64,000 bases of DNA from Ooceraea biroi (taxonomy: Eukaryota; Arthropoda; Insecta; Hymenoptera; Formicidae). The DNA lies in NCBI RefSeq assembly GCF_003672135.1, contig NC_039517.1, forward strand, positions 4,464,001-4,528,000, given 5' to 3'. Below, piece by piece: positions 1-14,017 of the stretch. Position 1 is the first letter of the stretch. Each line of letters begins with the position of its first letter. Made by a program: the position numbers and the translations under genes. Under the pieces are notes generated by a model, which made no database searches, was not told the origin of the DNA, and saw only the letters and a list, made by a program, of their open reading frames with translations.

Positions 1-69
1 AGACTCGCCGAATAATATAAAATTGAAATTGTACTAACGAAAAAGAGGCACAAGGATGTGTTGACGTAC

Positions 70-537
70 CATCACGGCGTTCATTTTAAAGTCCATCATG
101 TTTTTCACTTCCGCAGCCATTTCTCGAACGAGGACGAGACCGTCTTTCTTTGCGATGTTTGCCTCCACTTCATGATATTTCTAACCGTAAAGCGAATAGG
201 AATTTAATTTTTTGCATTGGTGAATGAGAAATCGGTGCATGAGAGCAGCGAATACAAGATTTTACGTCAAAGAGTAATATTGAAAAGATTTAAAAATAAT
301 GCATTTTTAAATATTATATAAATGTAAAAATCACATCTCTTATTTTAAATAAATCGTCGTGTAATAGTTATCAATTTTTCATTAATTTGTTTAATGAGAA
401 GGTATATTCGTTGTGATTATCAATAAATAGATACACGTCAAATATGTCTTCTTACCCTTTGTATCTCGCCCATTTTAGTAACTTGTTTACCAAACTCCCA
501 CAGATCAACGCCAAATTTTAAGGCCCAGTTCTTCACT
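70..537 (-). CDS. Voltage-gated calcium channel alpha2-delta subunit, partial (2 N-terminal exons)
   Basis: Two minus-strand exons are visible, 537..456 and 180..70. The first has a TTATTACAG acceptor and a GTAAG donor; the second ends at a GTACG donor. The reading frame continues across the junction. The peptide begins VKNWALKFGVDLWEFGKQVT and continues through a KKDGLVLVREMA stretch to NMMDFKMNAVM. This matches the conserved N-terminal region (VWA_N type) of alpha2-delta subunits, which sits before the VWA domain. Family members are extracellular, membrane-anchored glycoproteins that traffic and modulate voltage-gated calcium channels at synapses and in muscle. The signal-peptide exon must lie upstream at higher coordinates, because the first visible exon starts in phase 2, but I could not find it. 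The VWA and Cache domains lie off the left edge. Family assignment is fairly sure; which paralogue it is, I cannot tell. Confidence 0.72.
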
Positions 538-540
538 CTG

Positions 541-1900
541 TAATAATTTACGATAACATTATTTTTCAAATATGTAATATATATCCAGCGAAAATCTAAA
601 CGAGATTTATTTTATCAATTAATAACAATACACATAAAATTCGTGAAAGAGGGATTACAATTATAATTCTGACATTGCATGCAATTGTATGCTTTTCGAA
701 AAACTTTTCACAGACAAAAGATTTAAATTAGTAAAATTTCTTGTTTTCTATCTTTGAATCTGCTATATCTTTTTTTTCCACATTTACTCGCGCATGGTCA
801 ATACCCAATTAGCGTTTCACGCGCTTCTCTATTTCCGCTCACTTTTTTTCGCGTTTCTTTTCATATCTTTTGCCTATAATCATCTCTCCCTCTCTTCCTC
901 CCTCAACCCTTAATTTTTTTCTCGGCTTGTCTTCGCACACAAGTCGAACGCATCTTTTCCTTGGACCTTTTTTCCGTTTATACCCGTTACTCGTTTTTCC
1001 TCCCCGCTTTCTTCTCCCCCCCTCCCCCCCTTACCCCATCCCACTATCACGACCCCCGCACATATTCGCTCTCATCTCGCATCACTTACACATCCTCGAC
1101 GAGACGTTTTCTCGTCTCTCTCTTGTCCTACCCCATCCCCATTCCACCCACCATCCTCACACGATTCTTTATTCCCCTTCTCCGCTACCGTACGCTCGTT
1201 CTCGCCTTCGCCCTCGTCCACCCTCTTGCCCTCGGCCTCGCACGCCTTCCGCGCCCTATCGAGTTTCGCTCGTCGAGCTTTATGCACCCCCCGCGTCCGT
1301 CCGATCGCTCGCACCCGATCCACTATGCCACCCCGCTTCCCCCTCCGTCTACTCTCAGTTCCTGTTACAGACTTCTCACATGTTGACGATGCGTCAAACG
1401 ATGCATGAGAGAGATTCCCGCTGAATATATATTTTTTTTTCATGCCTTATCGCTTAATCTGCACCGAGAAATACTGTCGCTTACGCAACATGCGTGAGCA
1501 CTTACTCATTGTGAGGTATGTCCTCCTCTTGCTGGCGGCTCGAGCCTATCCACAACAGAAATAGTACCCCGAAACGTAATAGCCTATCGTCGATGCGCAG
1601 GAACATTATTCCGAACAATTTTCGACCGATTTATTACTGAAAATCTCTTCCTCCGTTTCCCTCTCTCTCTCGCTCTCTCTTTCTCTCTCCCTCCCTCTCT
1701 CGTTGTTCTCGGGAGCGGAGTACTCGTAAGTCCTTCTCTTTCCCTCCCGGTAATTTCGTATGATTGGCGATCGATCGGCGTCGAACCAGGGAGCAGGGAC
1801 AAACCGGTTCAGCGCTCGTTGATTTAACGATCCCTGCGCATCGTCCATAGGTCGTCGTCGTCACCGCGCTCGGATCTCCGTCTGCTTCTCTTCCGGGCCG
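541..1900. other. Noncoding, AT-rich then CT-rich stretch
   Basis: This is probably intron or 5' flank of the alpha2-delta gene. From about 840 to 1400 the plus strand is strongly pyrimidine-rich (runs of CTCC and CCC). This creates long open frames of serine, proline and arginine that look like compositional artefacts. A further CT-microsatellite lies near 1655-1700. I see no recognisable exon. Confidence 0.5.
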
Positions 1901-3560
1901 ATCTTAAGCGCATCTATCCACCAATCACTGATCGCGAACTGATTGTAATGCCCGACCTTGTCACCCGCGCTCGCTCGCGCTCGCGCGCGCGCGCGGTGCG
2001 TCTACGAGTCGCGAAATCGGATCACGCACGGCAGCGGGCTCTCCTCTTCGTCGTCACCGTCGTTTCACCTCTCTCGCGAGCAGTGGCTCGCGTTACGCGC
2101 ATCGCCGCGATACCAGCGACGAACAATTCGACCGTCAAGCCGATCATCTCAATAGTGGAAAGAGGCGGAAGGCGGCGTTCCGGGTGGCACGTTTCGTTCC
2201 AGGAGGCGCGTTCTAAGTGTCACTGCCTTCCCCGGAGCTGATCGCGACCACATGACTCCACCGCGCCAAGAGTCGACGACATTATCCCCTTTTCTCACAA
2301 GCCCGTTATGATCGCCGCGCGATGATGACTGCCGATTTATTCGCACCGTTGCCCCTGCGAATCACGACACTGTCGCCGATTACTACCGTGTTATTGCGCT
2401 GCGATCCCAGTGCAATTCACGCCGTAACGCGCAGAGAACCAGAAAGAATGGAAGACGCGCGGGTGTGCGCGCGCGCGCACAGGGGTGGGATGGAACCGAG
2501 AGGGAAGAAGAGAAAGCAAGAGGGCGAAACGGGAGAGAGGCGGTGGGAAACGCCAGAGGAAGGGCGAAACGGGCTCCCGAGCTTAAGTGGGGTGTGCGGG
2601 GGGGGGGGAAGGGAGAGGAATAATAGTACGCGCGAGCGGAAAGGGCGGAAAGGGAGCGAGCAGGCAGATGTGGGAAATGGAAAAAAAAGAAGTTGTAGAT
2701 AGCGTCGGCTATATATATATATATATCAAAACTGATAAGCCGCGCCGCCACAGCGAGAAGCTTCTTCTCGAGCGAACCCTCGTTCGAATATCAGCTCGCG
2801 CGTAACGGCGATGTAGAAAATCGCGCGGTGGAAGCACGAATTCGCATCTCGCCGCCGTCGTCGCGGCGGCTTGGCGCGCGCGTGCGCATTACCCTTTACT
2901 ACATTTCTACGCTCAACGGGGAGCAGCTCGTAGCGTTTTGGGAGTAGTACGTTATCCCGGGGGTGGGTGAGGCGGGGAGGAGGGGGGGGGGGGAGAGGGG
3001 GATAGGAGCGTGCGTACTCGCTCCGCTGCCCTTCGCAATGTTATCGAGGTAGGCGGGGTGGGTGGAGCGCACCCACGGCAGCGGTGGCGACACGCCGACT
3101 ACCGGCACAACATCGGGGGTCGTTGAAGCTGCTCGAGGCTTCCTCGGCCTCCACGGAGACTCCGCTTTGTGCAGCTTGGGAGAACGGGAAGGGGTTGCAT
3201 GCAACGGGAAGGACAGGTGGCAGCGTGTGCGGGGACGCACAGAGAGGGTGGATGAAGGATGAAAGTGGCGGTCGCGCGCAGGGAGGCGGTCGGTCTGCCG
3301 CCGTCCCGTTCCATGAAGGATGGGGGGATGAGGAGTGGGGATGACGGAGCAGTCTCGACCTTACGCCACGTTACGTACGGGGGGTGCAACGTGGCGCAAG
3401 CCCGGTATCATTGATTTAACATATATCTATATCTTACGTAAAGACAGCGAAAGAGCTTTTCCCACGACAAGACGAGGTAACGTCGCGTTATACTTGTCTA
3501 AGCGCTACGGAAATAGACCGTTATGCGTAGGAATTACGTAGCAATGACCGAGGCATGAGA
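1901..3560. promoter_or_regulatory. CpG-rich island-like region, possible promoter of the alpha2-delta gene
   Basis: GC and CpG content rise sharply here compared with the flanks, with many CGCG runs, G-tracts near 2600 and 2975, and a TA-repeat at about 2711-2727. It lies between the upstream-most visible alpha2-delta exon and the 3' end of Nup98-Nup96, both on the minus strand. That is where a promoter and first exon of the channel gene would be expected. Several overlapping open frames exist on both strands, but none shows a signal peptide or a recognisable domain. The promoter role is inferred only from composition and position. Confidence 0.3.
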
Positions 3561-5457
3561 AACGTTCTTATCGAGGAGGCCGCATAGAAATAGCACTGAC
3601 GATCTATGTCCACACTCTATTACCAGTAACAATGCAACGAATCGTTATCGAACTCGTATATCGTATCCAACTTTGCGCGTAGGAAAAGAAAAAGATTTTA
3701 GGATATTTAACATAAAGTTAAGATAATTTATGTATTAATATCTGATTATTGAAAACAATCTTTTTAATTTATATTGTATCGATACTAATGTATATAATTA
3801 TAGTCTGAATTTTGATAATTACAATAAATTGTTTGGTTTTTGATAAATGGTAAATTGTATAATTATTAATTACTGATTATGTGAAAAAGAAAAAACGTGT
3901 ACTGATTACAAGTATTCTAGTTCGATTAAAGATATGTATCTAAAAATGGAAATAGAAATTCTCTTTTATAAAATTTGTTAACGCTGCATTTTATGGGGCT
4001 CTTGTACTTATTAAACAAAAACCGTGTTAATATAAAAATTATGTAATAATTTTATGTCATAAATTCATCAAGAAACATACAGGATCAAAATTATTTCTAA
4101 ATTGTAGAGTTGAAAACAGACAAGTACAAGATTTATAGTATAATTTTATGTGTGTGCGCGCACATACGCGCGTGTGTGTATGTACGTGGAATGCTTTTGC
4201 TTAATTAATATTTCTGTTATCTACAATGTGCGCACAGAAACTATGTAAATATAATTACTTATTCATTTATTTATTTCAACCTTAAAAGAGTGGAAACTTA
4301 ATCTTATTTATACAAATATTCCTTACATGTTACTTTTTTTGACCACATCCTCCGTAATTATACACTGCGTGATTTTCATCCTTGCGTTAAAAGCATTCGT
4401 CCCGCCAACAATAGAAAAATCTATCACACGTGCGCACAGCATTGCTTTCAAAAACCTTCAAAATACGTTTTTTTTTCAAATATTACTAATGTAACTTAAT
4501 GTATAACTCTATTATATATATATGTATATATACTATATGTATATCAGAAAACAATTTACATTCGTTTACATCGTTACAGTAATAGTACGCTAGCGGCTTT
4601 TATCTAAAATATTATTTAAATGAAAATGTACTTAAAAAGATATGAAAAATTCGAAAAAGGCGCACACACACACACACAACGCGCACGCGCGCCCACATAC
4701 ACGCGCACCCAACCGAATGCGGAAACAGATAATGCACCATTTTATATTTACATATTACACGATGCATATGTCACATAATATAGAACGACACTCTCGCACA
4801 TATAACGGAATTGAATCTCATGTGAAAACATTTCATAATGTGCGCAATGTAATTATCATGCCTGATTGAGTGATTGTAAAAAAATAAGAGCTAGTTGATA
4901 GACGAGTACAGATTTTCCATGTATATTCTCTCTCTCTCTCTGCCCCCCCTCTCCCTCCTCTTTCCCGATCGCGGTTCATTATATTTATATTATGCGTTTA
5001 CACATGGCTACCGTCATTTACGACGGCACCATCCTTGACCTTGTGTGAATTGATAAAAATGTAAGAAAAATTCGAACAGTGTATTACACATTTAATGCAT
5101 TTCAATGTATTTTGCTAAGCGTTCATTTGCAATTTTCACTCTTCGATATCGTGTAAATCGTGTCGTGATTCATCACCGTCATAATCCGCTGTACATGTTA
5201 TATTAGCTATCTGTATTCGTTAAAAAATCCAGAAATAAATATTTAACGCTCGTTTTGCATTCATGGAATTAGGTAACTGTTGTTGTGTGCAATATGTAAC
5301 AATTGTATGTGAAAAGAAAAGCAGAAACACGACTTCTTGTTGCATTAAAAACATGAAAGTTACTAAAGCTACTACATAATTGAAAACTTATTGTATTTTT
5401 TCGTATTGTTAAATATATATATGTATGTATATACTTATTGTTACATTATTTATATAT
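3561..5457. other. AT-rich intergenic DNA and probable Nup98-Nup96 3' UTR
   Basis: No convincing coding sequence was found. The part next to 5457 is presumably the 3' UTR of Nup98-Nup96. The region contains GT/CA and GTGTGCGCGC-type simple repeats (about 4149-4180 and 4663-4705), TA-rich repeats around 4505-4545, and a CT-microsatellite at about 4927-4945. Confidence 0.5.
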
Positions 5458-8400
5458 TCATTGTGATATCACTTCGGTTACACGCATGTTAACGATTGGT
5501 CGTAGCTCTTGCTGCGCATAATCTTCCGGTAGTGGTAACTGCGATATCATGCGAATAAGCAATTTCGTGACCGACGTTTTCTCATTTCTTTGCAGTAACA
5601 ACAGATTTCTGGCCAAGTGTAAGGTCCTCTTCGCAATTTCAGCCTGGCATAATCTGGAAATTGTGTTAATATGCCCCGTTAAGGTGTTGATTCGCAATAA
5701 ACGCACGCTTGCATTTACCCACCTATGTTTCGCGGTTGGACAGGGAAACTGATCAATTTTATGACACAGACTCGTCAGTCGGGGCTTCAGCGCTTCCAAC
5801 TGATAAGTTATTCCGCGATAGTCCGAAGCGGATTTTAACAGATTTTGAATTTCCGAAGTTATCTCCATGTATTCCCACAAAAGCTGTCCTTGGTGTGCCC
5901 AACCGCTAATCGTGCTGCTACATTCGACCGGTACTAGCGGACTTAATAAAGATTTTAGATATTCGTAATTCTCTGGAAAATAAATCAAGTTTATGTTGTT
6001 ACATAAAATTGCTTGTACTGAACGCAATAAAATAAAATTTGATGAATAATCAAACCGAACGTTTTGACCGATCCAATTAATATAACATTATATTTATAGA
6101 AAAAGATATAAGGAAGAATAAGTAATAATACCGTTTATTATAGCATCAGCCGCCAGATATTCTATAATAATTTCGTGGGCTTGAGTCCACTGTTCTGCTT
6201 GGATGTAATACCAAGCTGCTTCGCCATACCTGCAAAAATAAAAAATAACATATCTAGAGTTTTGTTCGAATCGATAAATATATATAGCAAATTTTTCTCT
6301 TTTCGAATTTATGTGCATAAATATTGTAATTATTATATGTTGAAATGATAGAAATGCCCAATATATGTTATTTAAATCTGTAGAGTATATATTCTAAACG
6401 AATATATTAAAATTACCTCTTATTAATGCTACTTTTGATAGCCTTGGCTTGATGGATCCAGACCGACGATATACCGAGCTCCTCCTTTAAAAACTGCTCA
6501 CGCTTTGCATACTCTGGAGTATCGTCTATCTCTATGTGGCGTAACAGCAGATCCTGTACTGCGGTTCGCCTTCTGGACGAGTCTCGTAAGTGCAACACCA
6601 CGAAAATCGCCCAGTGCCAAAGCCCATGTGCTTCCAGTTGCGTTGCAAAATTCGTGTGCGTTAATGCAGTGACATGATCGGAGAGATGCGTATAACCGAG
6701 AGCTACGAGTGTTTGTTGTATCAACCAACTGTCCATGAACATAAAAGGAAAATAATGTCAAAGGTACGTTAACTGATGCGTAAAAACTTCCTCATATATA
6801 ATATTGCTTGTACAAAACTAATTGTACAAAATGTAATTAATCGTAAGATAAAGGTAACAGACATAAAAATCTATCATTAATAATAGTTTATGTAATTGTG
6901 GGAATTTTATTTAAATATATAAACTGCATTTTTAAATATATAATTTAATTTATTAATTTATTAAATATATAATTATTTAAATATATAAACTGCATTTTTA
7001 TCTGTTCTTTTCTCCTTTTTTTAGTTTATATGACACATTTCTACTAAAGTAATTTGTTTTTTATTTTTTTATCTTTTATTATGCTAGAACGAAATATTAT
7101 CCAATGCACAATAGATATTTGACTAAACTGTAGGCTACAATATAAAGTTATCGTAATGTGGACACTTACCTTAGTCTATAATCCAAGGGATTAGCAGTGT
7201 AGGAGAGTGGATTTAGAAGTTGCCCCAAGTCGTGATTTCCCGTACAGTAGAGTTTCAACAGATGGAAGCAGAGATCGTATACTCGTTTGCCGTTACTCAA
7301 TTCAGTGTCATAATCGCTCCCCTTGTACTCGGGTTCCGGTGTCGCCGCGTACACTTCGGTCTCCGTTGTGTTGAACGACGCTTCATAGAGGTCCAAAGCG
7401 TCCGTGATCGAGCATGTTGGCGGCGACAAGTACCACAGGTGGACGGCGAAGGCTCGCTTCCAGTCTAGATTCTCGCACACGTTGATAGTCCCATGTTTGC
7501 TGGAGATGAGCGGCTCGCCCGCCACCAGCGTGAACAATTTCAGACGCTCTATCGTGAGATTCTCATCGACATCGGTCTCCTGCCACAGTGCAAGTTGCTG
7601 CTTGATCAATTCCTTGACCGGCATGCCGCTACGCAGCTGCGCCATTAGTAACGCCAAACAGTGGTCTCCAACTCTGCGCGCTTCGTGACAAGCTTCCTCC
7701 AGTTTGCAGGCAGAGAGCAGCGACAATATTATCTTTTCGTGCGAATTGTTCACCTCGCCGTCGACATTCCTAATCTCCCGCTCAACCATTTCCTGCACCA
7801 CGTTTTTCAGCCACTCTCCTATAGCCTCCCTCCTCATCATAACGTTGTAATGTTCCTCATTGGCGTTGTCGGCCGTGTCCTGATCGGGATACTTCCCCCA
7901 CAAGGCCACGCATAATCTCCACACAGTGCTGGCGTATTGACAGAACGATCGTTCAACATTACCGTGATACGGTTGTTCATCGTCGACGTTCTCGTGCGGT
8001 CTCTGTTCCTTCTCAGCAAGATCCTGAGCCAATGAGCAATGCAACTGCAGCGCTTCGTTCGCGCTATCGATCGCGACGTCGAGGACGGGACAGTCTCCCT
8101 CGTGACCTACCACGCAGTGATTCAACTGGATTCTCAGGTGACGTTCTATGCTGTCCGTGAACGTTTTCACGTCGTCCTCGTCGCCGCCCAGAATCTGCAA
8201 GCGTTGAACAATCGCTGTCGACGTGATGTCGCCGACGTGACGACCAGAAACGTAACGGCCTACTTGACTGAACGCGTTCCGTAGTTGCATCTTGGTCGCC
8301 TGCTCCTGCGTGCTTAGAGACAACAACGTTAAGCCGACGCCCCAGCTCGAACGAAACATCCTGCCCATTTGTATCGCGGTGTCGGCGACGCAGCGAAACC

Positions 8401-11400
8401 GCAACTTTTTCAATCTCGATTCTTCTAGCGGCACGACCTCGTAGTGATACTTGAGCACGCTCGTGATCGGAGTGACCGCAGAAGGTAAGACAGTCTTTTC
8501 GATCATCGGTTGCTCGTTCCTCGCGCTAATGCATGTCGGCTGCAACGTTTTCCTCAACGCGTAAAGCGTGCTGTCTTGATTCATGCAGAAGGATCCCTCA
8601 TTCAGGATGAAACTTGACCGCAAGGTTGGAGCGCTGTGTGGAATCTCATACCTCTTGGCTCCAGTGACATCCGGGAAATAGCGGACCAGAGTTTTCTGCC
8701 CCGAGAGAAATCCATCGTGGTTCATCTCCTCTGCCATATCCTCATCATTCTTGTCGAAAAAGCTGGCCTTCATAAGTTGCAGCTTGTGACTGTCGGTGCC
8801 GGCGACTCGGGCATTGTCGCCGATCGGGCTGATAGTCTGAGAAGTTGGTTTCTCAAAACTGTAGTCCCTGGGAGTAAACATGGAACGGCCGATCGGCGTT
8901 TCGCCGACCGGACTGATGATCATGTCTCTGTCCTCGTAACTGTTGTCGTCGTACGAAAAGCGGATTGGAGTCTCCCCTAAAAAATTGTTTTCCATCTCCG
9001 GAAGTTTGCCGTTCGCCATCTTCACACCGCCGACCGCGGCACCGATAGTTCCGTTCATCGCATCCTTATTCGCGTTCGTCGTTGTCGGAGCGATCGTCTT
9101 TCCTTTTTGCAGGAGGGCGGGAAACCCGCCCTTCAGCTTCTTCGCTTCCGAAGCTGGCGGTACCTGGCTGTCGTCTTCATCGGAATCGCTGAGACCGTAC
9201 TTGGAGAAATGATCGACCTTGAAGACCCATGAACCGGTTTCCGGGCGATATTCGAGAAAACGGGTGTCGTGTTTCGCGGACACTCGCCGCAGCTTTCCTT
9301 CGTAATTCATCGCAGCGAGCCGCTGCGGATCGGTAATCGGCTCGTGCAACGACTTGTCGTGCGGCCACACTTTATCCAACGTGACTTGCGCTCTTCGGTT
9401 TAAGCCCTGTCCCACCGGTGGTTTCTTCTCATCGTCGGGATAGATAATCACTTCCTTATGTCGAAAGTGGACTGTAATAATATACGCAATGTCGACCAAT
9501 GTAAATATAATGCTTGTCACAAGAAAAATTATAGGTGCTTTCAATTGCAGCAAAGTATTGGGATACATAAAGTAATACGATACTGCATAATCCAGAATTC
9601 ATTAAACTTAGTAAGTTAATATACTCGTGCAATTTACCGATTTCATCGAGATTTAATCCATATATGTCGAACGAGTCCGGAAAGTAGACGTTGCCGTATC
9701 CTTCGCGGCCGACGGTGAAGTTTGGCACGATGCACGTCTCGCCGCAAACAAAATCGTCCAATTTATCGAGCGGCGGAATGGTATAATAACCCACCCGTCG
9801 TAGTACGACTTTAGCCAAGTTCGCGTTCCAGTTCGATTGTAACATGGAGAACGAGTTTTCACCCGGCTCTTGACTCGAATCTTGACAAAAATCAGAGCAC
9901 ATAAGAATCAAGGAAGATTAAACAATTATTTTCACAACGCATGAAATTCCTGCTTACTTAATTTGAAGCTACTTACCGGTATTGTGCATGGTAAGATTCA
10001 CGGAACTTTTGTCACCGAGAGTAGAGTTCTGTGCCTCGATAGAGTTAATCGTATGATCCGAATGATTAGTGTTGGATATGTTATTCTGCGGTCGCAATTC
10101 GGTCACTGTATTATTAATCTCCTCAGGTGCGTTTGTGCCCGAGAATGGGGACCGTTGTCCCTCGAGCAGTTCATCGTCCGGAATTTTGTTCCTTCGTGGA
10201 ATTGTCGATTTCAACCTACGGATGAAATTCGGGTAAAGAATTCAATTTACGTTTTATATTAATAATTTGCTCACGATAATTAATTTAAAAGGGTATTTGA
10301 GCTATCAGATTAAAAGGGTTTATAAGACGAAATACTATTATCTTACCAAGACACGGACGACCGTCGATCATTTGCAACTTGATTATCTTGGATGTGATTC
10401 TCCTTGTTATTTACTTCAATATTATTACTGTGCAATGCATTCGGCGTATCCGCTTTATCGTTATTGTTATCGGTAATACTATTCCTCGTTGCAGATTCTC
10501 CATTTTCCACAGGAGACTGAATCGAAGAATTTGTCGCCGATTTTGGTCGTAGTACCAGGCGTTTCGCGCTTGGCCGGGGTTGGAAAGCCTCAGTCAATAC
10601 AGGGTCTTCCTCTTCGAGACCGTCAAACAAGGACTTCTAGAAGAAAAAGGTGGGACATTTCGTCGAGAGTATAATTTATCATTTTGTCCGAGAAAACCAA
10701 GTATAATCCAAGTATAAATTTACCTTAGTTAGTTGTACAGAACTGACAACTCGTGCCTTGAGTTTTGGGGATTTACTGGCGGTAACTCTGTACTGTGGGC
10801 TGTTCAGCACCTTCGTTGCTGGATTCGTAGGCTTTAAGAGTTCTTCAGTCTTTCCAGACGCCTATAAATATCACATAATAATGTATCTTTATTTCAGTAC
10901 ACGATATTCTACCAAATGCACACCTGGATAAATACTTACCGGTAAAAGATTTTTTAATAACGGTGAATCACCGAACGGTGCGGAGACAAGAGCCAAGATT
11001 TGCTGGTGCACCGGTACCGAGCCATTAGTTTTAGCTTGATTTGATGTTATTCTAAAATATAAATAGCGTAACATTCAATTAAATTAATAATTATTAAAAG
11101 CTTAAACAGTCGAAGAGATGCCAGGTTTTTAATTAATTACTAATAAAATTATAGATGAATATAAACAATGCATTACCCTCCATTAAGCAAACCCATTCCC
11201 GTTCCGGACATTATGTTGGAGTTTGTCCCAAAAGTGGAAGATCCGAATGTTCCAGAGTTATTGAACGTTGCGTTACTTCCGGTATTTCCAAACAAACTAC
11301 CTGGTTTTTGTTGTCCAAATAACGAGGACCCGCCACCCAAGCTTAAACCGGTATTTGTGCCTGCATGATACAACAGTAACAAATATTAATTATACACATT

Positions 11401-13977
11401 TCCTCTTGGATTAACAATTAAATTAAGATTTTGTTACGTAACATTAACATAAATAATGTTTAAGTAACTTTAATAGCAAAAAAACAGAATGTTTTACCAA
11501 GCCCAGTCGAAGATGTCGATGTAGCGCCAAAAGAGAATCCCGACGTTTGTCCAGCTGGTTTAAACGACGAATTGAATAACGAGGATCCAGTATTGGAGCC
11601 TGAATTGAAGCCCGTGTTAGTCCCGAATGTGGAAGGTGCGGTTGCACCGAACGTGGACGTTGTTCCAAAGCCGGTAGTGCTGGTTTTGTTACCAAATAAC
11701 GGCGTAGTGGTATTATTTGTCGCTGGTTGACCGAAACCCGTAAAACCAGTGCTGGTCGACGTCGATGGGATATTAAAAGCAGACTTGTTCTGATTGAATA
11801 ATCCAATGCTCTATGAATAAAACGTAAAGATGAGCAAAGATAAATTCTTATGCAACACGCACGTGTTGCACATTTACCTGATTAGGCTGCGTGGAACCGA
11901 ATGCAGATGCAAAACCGGTGCTCTGGCCAGCATTGATGCCAAAACCTGTACCAGTAGCTGGATTGGTATTGCTGGTGCCAAAAAGCGGTGTCGGGGCAGC
12001 TGCTGTGGATAACATTTCGTGTTTTACTTTCTTTTTATTTAATATTACGTGCGAATTCCAAAGTAATATACAGTACGGTACAAAGAATACAAAATAATCC
12101 CTGAAACTAATACTATATACTGAAATAATAATGTAACTTACTACCAAATGGTTTCGTCTGAGTGTTGGTACCAAACAGATTTGTGGTTGGTGTAGAATTA
12201 AATGGAAAACTGTTGGTGGTCGTGGTTGCTGGTGTTCCAAAATTAGTGATGGGTTTACCAAATAGACCAGACGATCCTGACTGGCTCGTAGTGCCAAATC
12301 CTCCAGCCATTGAACCAAATCCTTTAACAGCCGAAATGGCAATTGAATAGTTACTTTTTTAAATATTAAATTTTAAATGTTAGACAAAATGTCTTCAAAA
12401 AAAAAGCACCGACTTACCAGTTCCAGCTGTACTAGTTCCAGCTGTCGTACTACCAAAGGGCGATGTCTGCGATGGCGCTCCAAAGAGTCCCGTTTGCGGA
12501 CCTGTTTCAGAAAAGACGCGAAAAGAGAGAGAGTAGAAAATAAACATCTCGCTTCTTATTTCCTCGAATTAATAAATTCAATGCGCCGTAATCGTACCTT
12601 TCCTTCCAACCTGATAATCTTCAAAACGCAGCTCCTCGTACGACTTTGATTCATACTCCTTCATAGACGCGATGCAACAGTGACGTGCAGAAATGCTATG
12701 TGATATTCCATTTTTCGACATAGAATCAGTCGTTATGACAGGGGTGAATTTTACCACGGTGCCAGTTGGTACAGTAGTAGTAGTAGTACTGCCAAAACCT
12801 ATGCAAAAAAAAAGAAGAAAATGCCTAATATTTTTTTATTGATATAACATATTGTTAGATAGGTTTTAATTAATTATGGTTACCATAATTAATTAATATC
12901 CCTTCCATTTAATATAAACACAAAAAAATAAATAGACGCGTGCCACTTTATGTAAAATCATACATATAATTTGTCTAGTTGCGACTGTAATTTACCTGTG
13001 CTTGTACCAAAGAGATTTGTACTGGTGGTAGTACTCGCTTGACCGAAGGGAGTAGTTTGCTGTGCATTTTGTTGCGGTTGTCCGAACAAATTAGTTCCAG
13101 TCGTAGTGCCAAAGCTGAAACCAGCGGGCTTATTTGCTTGGCCAAAGGCAGAAGTTCCCGTACTTGTGCCGAAAAGATTCGTGCTCGCATTCTGTTGGCT
13201 GCCGAAGAGATTGGTACTTGTATTTGTTGTCCCGAAACCTGTAATATAAAAACGAAGATATATCGGCCGAACGATACCCTGCCAGTATAACCATGTTGGC
13301 TAACGAAGATTTCTACACATGCTACTCGCTATTGATATCTGAGTAATACCCATAAATTGAACTATCTGAAACGCTACAGACAATAATACGATAAACGTAA
13401 TAAAAAATTGGAAAGTTTTAAAGTCACGTTCTTAAAATTGCAACAAGTATCGAATTACGTGATTAAATGTTTAAAGAGAATTTTTTAATCTTTTTTTTTA
13501 ATATTCATGTATGCATAGAATGTTTGTATGAAGATATACAATAGCTGGGGTGTTTCAAATGCATGAATATTTCGAGAGCGCACACAGGGAATACTTTCTA
13601 GTTGTACATGCAAATGAAACAATTCATAAATCGCTACCTCCAAAGGATGGTTGAGTATTAGTTGGCTGTCTAAATGCCGGTGGCGTTGTGGTATTGCCAA
13701 ACAAGCCACCTGTGGTAGAACCTGTAGGCTTAGAACTAAAGAGTGATGAAGTATTGCTACTACCAAAAACAGGTGTTGCGCCACTACCGAAACTTGTTGT
13801 AGTAATGGGTTTACCAAAGGCGGATTGGCCAAACGGACTGTTTTGCGTTGCCGTGTTAAATCCGCCTATAACAGAAAGCGTGTTTAAATTTTTTTTATTA
13901 ACTCGATATCGAAATAATGTCTATTTACATATCTATGTGTACGTACTGAATGATGTATTTCCAGTTTGCCCAAACAT
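5458..13977 (-). CDS. Nup98-96: Nuclear pore complex protein Nup98-Nup96 precursor
   Basis: Eighteen phase-consistent exons (5'->3'): 13977-13947, 13865-13638, 13238-12996, 12798-12598, 12501-12418, 12321-12142, 12002-11878, 11810-11498, 11360-11177, 11051-10940, 10861-10724, 10636-10347, 10215-9977, 9880-9638, 9471-7170, 6728-6417, 6229-6132, 5972-5458. They encode about 1,945 aa, close to the usual family length. The start gives MFGQTGNTSF. Exons 1-9 encode FG/GLFG repeats, which form the permeability barrier. Exon 4 (residues about 168-234) holds the GLEBS motif that binds Rae1, including KEYESKSYEELRFEDY. Exons 14-15 encode the autoproteolytic domain, ending FKVDHFSKYGL. Cleavage is expected between F959 and S960 (genomic 9203-9211), releasing Nup98 and the Nup96 scaffold of the Y-complex. 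The Nup96 part ends LPLPEDYAQQELRPIVNMRV before the stop at 5458-5460. A 5' noncoding exon probably lies upstream. Confidence 0.95.
9203..9211 (-). other. Codons of the Nup98/Nup96 autocleavage site (His-Phe-Ser)
   Basis: These nine bases encode H958-F959-S960 in the context VDHFSKYGL. In the known family the precursor cuts itself between F and S, giving Nup98 with a C-terminal HF and Nup96 with an N-terminal S. All three key residues are intact, so normal processing is expected. Confidence 0.9.
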
Positions 13978-14017
13978 GATGGAGCTCAAGTTAGAAGAGA
14001 GTCTCGTATAATCTGAA

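Noticed and set aside
870..1443. Long open frames of 120-184 codons on both strands
   Set aside because: They lie in a pyrimidine-rich tract; the translations are Ser/Pro/Arg/His-rich with no domain, and no splice or start context supports them.
2149..3389. Many overlapping open frames in the CpG-rich region
   Set aside because: High GC content removes stop codons on all frames; none has a signal peptide or conserved motif that would make it the missing alpha2-delta first exon.
7220..9212. Plus-strand open frames opposite the large Nup96 exon
   Set aside because: Shadows of the minus-strand coding exon, which is clearly the real frame.
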